A DNA stretch of 22,586 nt from an uncultured Clostridia bacterium (GTDB lineage Bacteria; Bacillota_A; Clostridia; Oscillospirales; Acutalibacteraceae). Of this stretch, positions 21,790-22,586 are shown piece by piece. Numbering within the stretch: position 1 is the first letter of the stretch; every line of letters begins with the position of its first letter. The stretch lies in assembly GCA_937891215.1 (NCBI GenBank), contig CALAEU010000107.1, forward strand, positions 1 through 22,586. The letters run 5' to 3'. The notes beneath the pieces were generated by a model. That model did no database searches and was not told the origin of the DNA. It was given only the letters and a program-made list of their open reading frames with translations. A program made the translations under genes and the position numbers.

Positions 21790-22586
21790 TTACCAAAGAC
21801 CTCTGTTCATACGGGTAATAGTACCGCTATCTGTTACACATTTACTTATGGTATTACCATTCACAGCATAAACTCTGTATGAATATCTACCAAGTTCAAC
21901 TACATCTTTATCCACCCAAGTATTTGTTTTGCTATCAACGGTTTTGTATTCAATGTAATCAGACCAACCATCTAAAGTGTTTGTATTCTCTGCTCTATAA
22001 ATAATATATTTCTTAGCACCTGCTGATTTACTCCAGGTTAATTTAATACCCTCTTTAACCTCAACATATGAAAGATTTGTTGCTGCAAGGTAATACAAGG
22101 TATTAGTTGCTTTATAAGAACTCTTAACTTTACCATTAACCGCTCTTACTGTGTATTTATATGTTACACCACTTTTTACTGTTGTATCTGTCCAGCTTGT
22201 TGTGGTTACTGTTCCACGATTTGCCCAACCAGACCATTTATTAGTTACTGGGTCAAATTGTGATGAGTAAACAATGTAACCAGTTGCGCCTGATACAGAA
22301 TTCCATTTAACCTGAATTCCAGTTGCTGTATTTGCAATTTTTACTGTTGGTGTGCTTAAGAATAAGCTTATTGCACCATCTTTATTGTAGCTACTTAAAA
22401 CCTTGTTATATACAGCTCTTACTGTATATTTATATGTTACACCAGTTTTAACGCTCTTATCTGTCCAAGAGGTTTTATTTGCTTTTGCAGTACCCATATT
22501 CTTCCAACCAGACCATTTTCCGTTTGAAAGAGTTGAACGATATACTCTGTAACCGGTTGCATTAGCCGCTGTGCTCCATGAAACTT
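21790..22586 (-). CDS. Fibronectin-III-like repeat protein, C-terminal part
   Basis: The frame is open to the right edge of the window, so the start is outside; the Met at 22497 is internal. At least 265 residues are visible, forming about three Fn3-like units. Each has a W-x-S/T...A-x-x-Y-x-V/I-Y-R/S strand pair, a WSGW or DGWSD turn, then TSW-T/V-D...VxxGxxYxYxVRAVNG. Two units are exactly 91 codons apart (for example 22142 and 22415). Such arrays are common C-terminal parts of secreted or surface proteins in gut Clostridia, acting as spacers or adhesion modules. The protein ends TRMNRGLW, without a sortase motif. Confidence 0.85.
   Translation of the reverse strand, partial: VSWSTAANATGYRVYRSTLSNGKWSGWKNMGTAKANKTSWTDKSVKTGVTYKYTVRAVYNKVLSSYNKDGAISLFLSTPTVKIANTATGIQVKWNSVSGATGYIVYSSQFDPVTNKWSGWANRGTVTTTSWTDTTVKSGVTYKYTVRAVNGKVKSSYKATNTLYYLAATNLSYVEVKEGIKLTWSKSAGAKKYIIYRAENTNTLDGWSDYIEYKTVDSKTNTWVDKDVVELGRYSYRVYAVNGNTISKCVTDSGTITRMNRGLW

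Noticed and set aside
22495..22497. ATG at 22497 as the start of the Fn3-like gene
   Set aside because: The same frame continues to the window edge with matching repeat residues (VSWSTAANATGYRVYRS), so this Met is internal.

Overview
The window looks like chromosomal DNA of a low-GC, endospore-forming, Gram-positive Clostridia bacterium, probably a gut Oscillospirales or Ruminococcus-like lineage. Evidence: AT-rich sequence, AGGAGG-type ribosome binding sites, frequent TTG/GTG starts, the sporulation genes yqfC, yqfD and ylbJ, a type IV prepilin, a long fibronectin-III-like repeat protein, and the Firmicutes order phoH-ybeY-dgkA-era-yqzL-recO. Species cannot be fixed from the sequence alone.

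Layout. (1) 1-600: start of a prepilin gene on the minus strand with a strong promoter and structured leader, then a non-coding element bounded by inverted arrays of 7-bp repeats. (2) 601-6806, minus strand: a housekeeping operon phoH, ybeY, dgkA, era, yqzL, recO, mutS2 (ribosome maturation, lipid kinase, DNA repair/ribosome rescue), with one good sigma-A-type promoter upstream of phoH. It lacks the pgpH and cdd genes that sit in this cluster in Bacillus subtilis. (3) 6916-9733: sporulation block, with yqfC-yqfD on minus and ylbJ plus a small four-cysteine protein on plus. They diverge from a 77-bp gap holding two overlapping sigma-E-like promoters. (4) 9940-11148: a long-form ribose-phosphate pyrophosphokinase with its own promoter, a perfect palindrome just after the start site, and a strong terminator. 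(5) 11288-16737, plus strand: a probable four-gene unit of a DUF4234 membrane protein with a charge-block tail, a calcineurin-like phosphoesterase, a GH27 alpha-galactosidase-like enzyme with an inserted carbohydrate-binding-like domain, and a DUF975 membrane protein with a Q/N/Y-rich tail. (6) 16738-16913: a second element bounded by inverted 7-bp repeats, whose central hairpin is the only visible terminator for the unit before it. (7) 16955-21738: a divergent pair of GH38 alpha-mannosidase (minus) and GPH-family sugar:cation symporter (plus) with a shared regulatory gap. (8) 21790-22586: the C-terminal end of a fibronectin-III-like repeat protein.

Function. Regions 5 and 7 suggest uptake of small galactosyl/mannosyl glycans and hydrolysis inside or at the membrane; neither glycosidase has a clear secretion signal. 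No defence system, transposase, phage gene, CRISPR array, rRNA or tRNA was seen. The least explained signal is the pair of heptamer-bounded intergenic elements at 328-595 and 16738-16913. They have different repeat sequences but the same plan, and each abuts the stop codon of a neighbouring gene.
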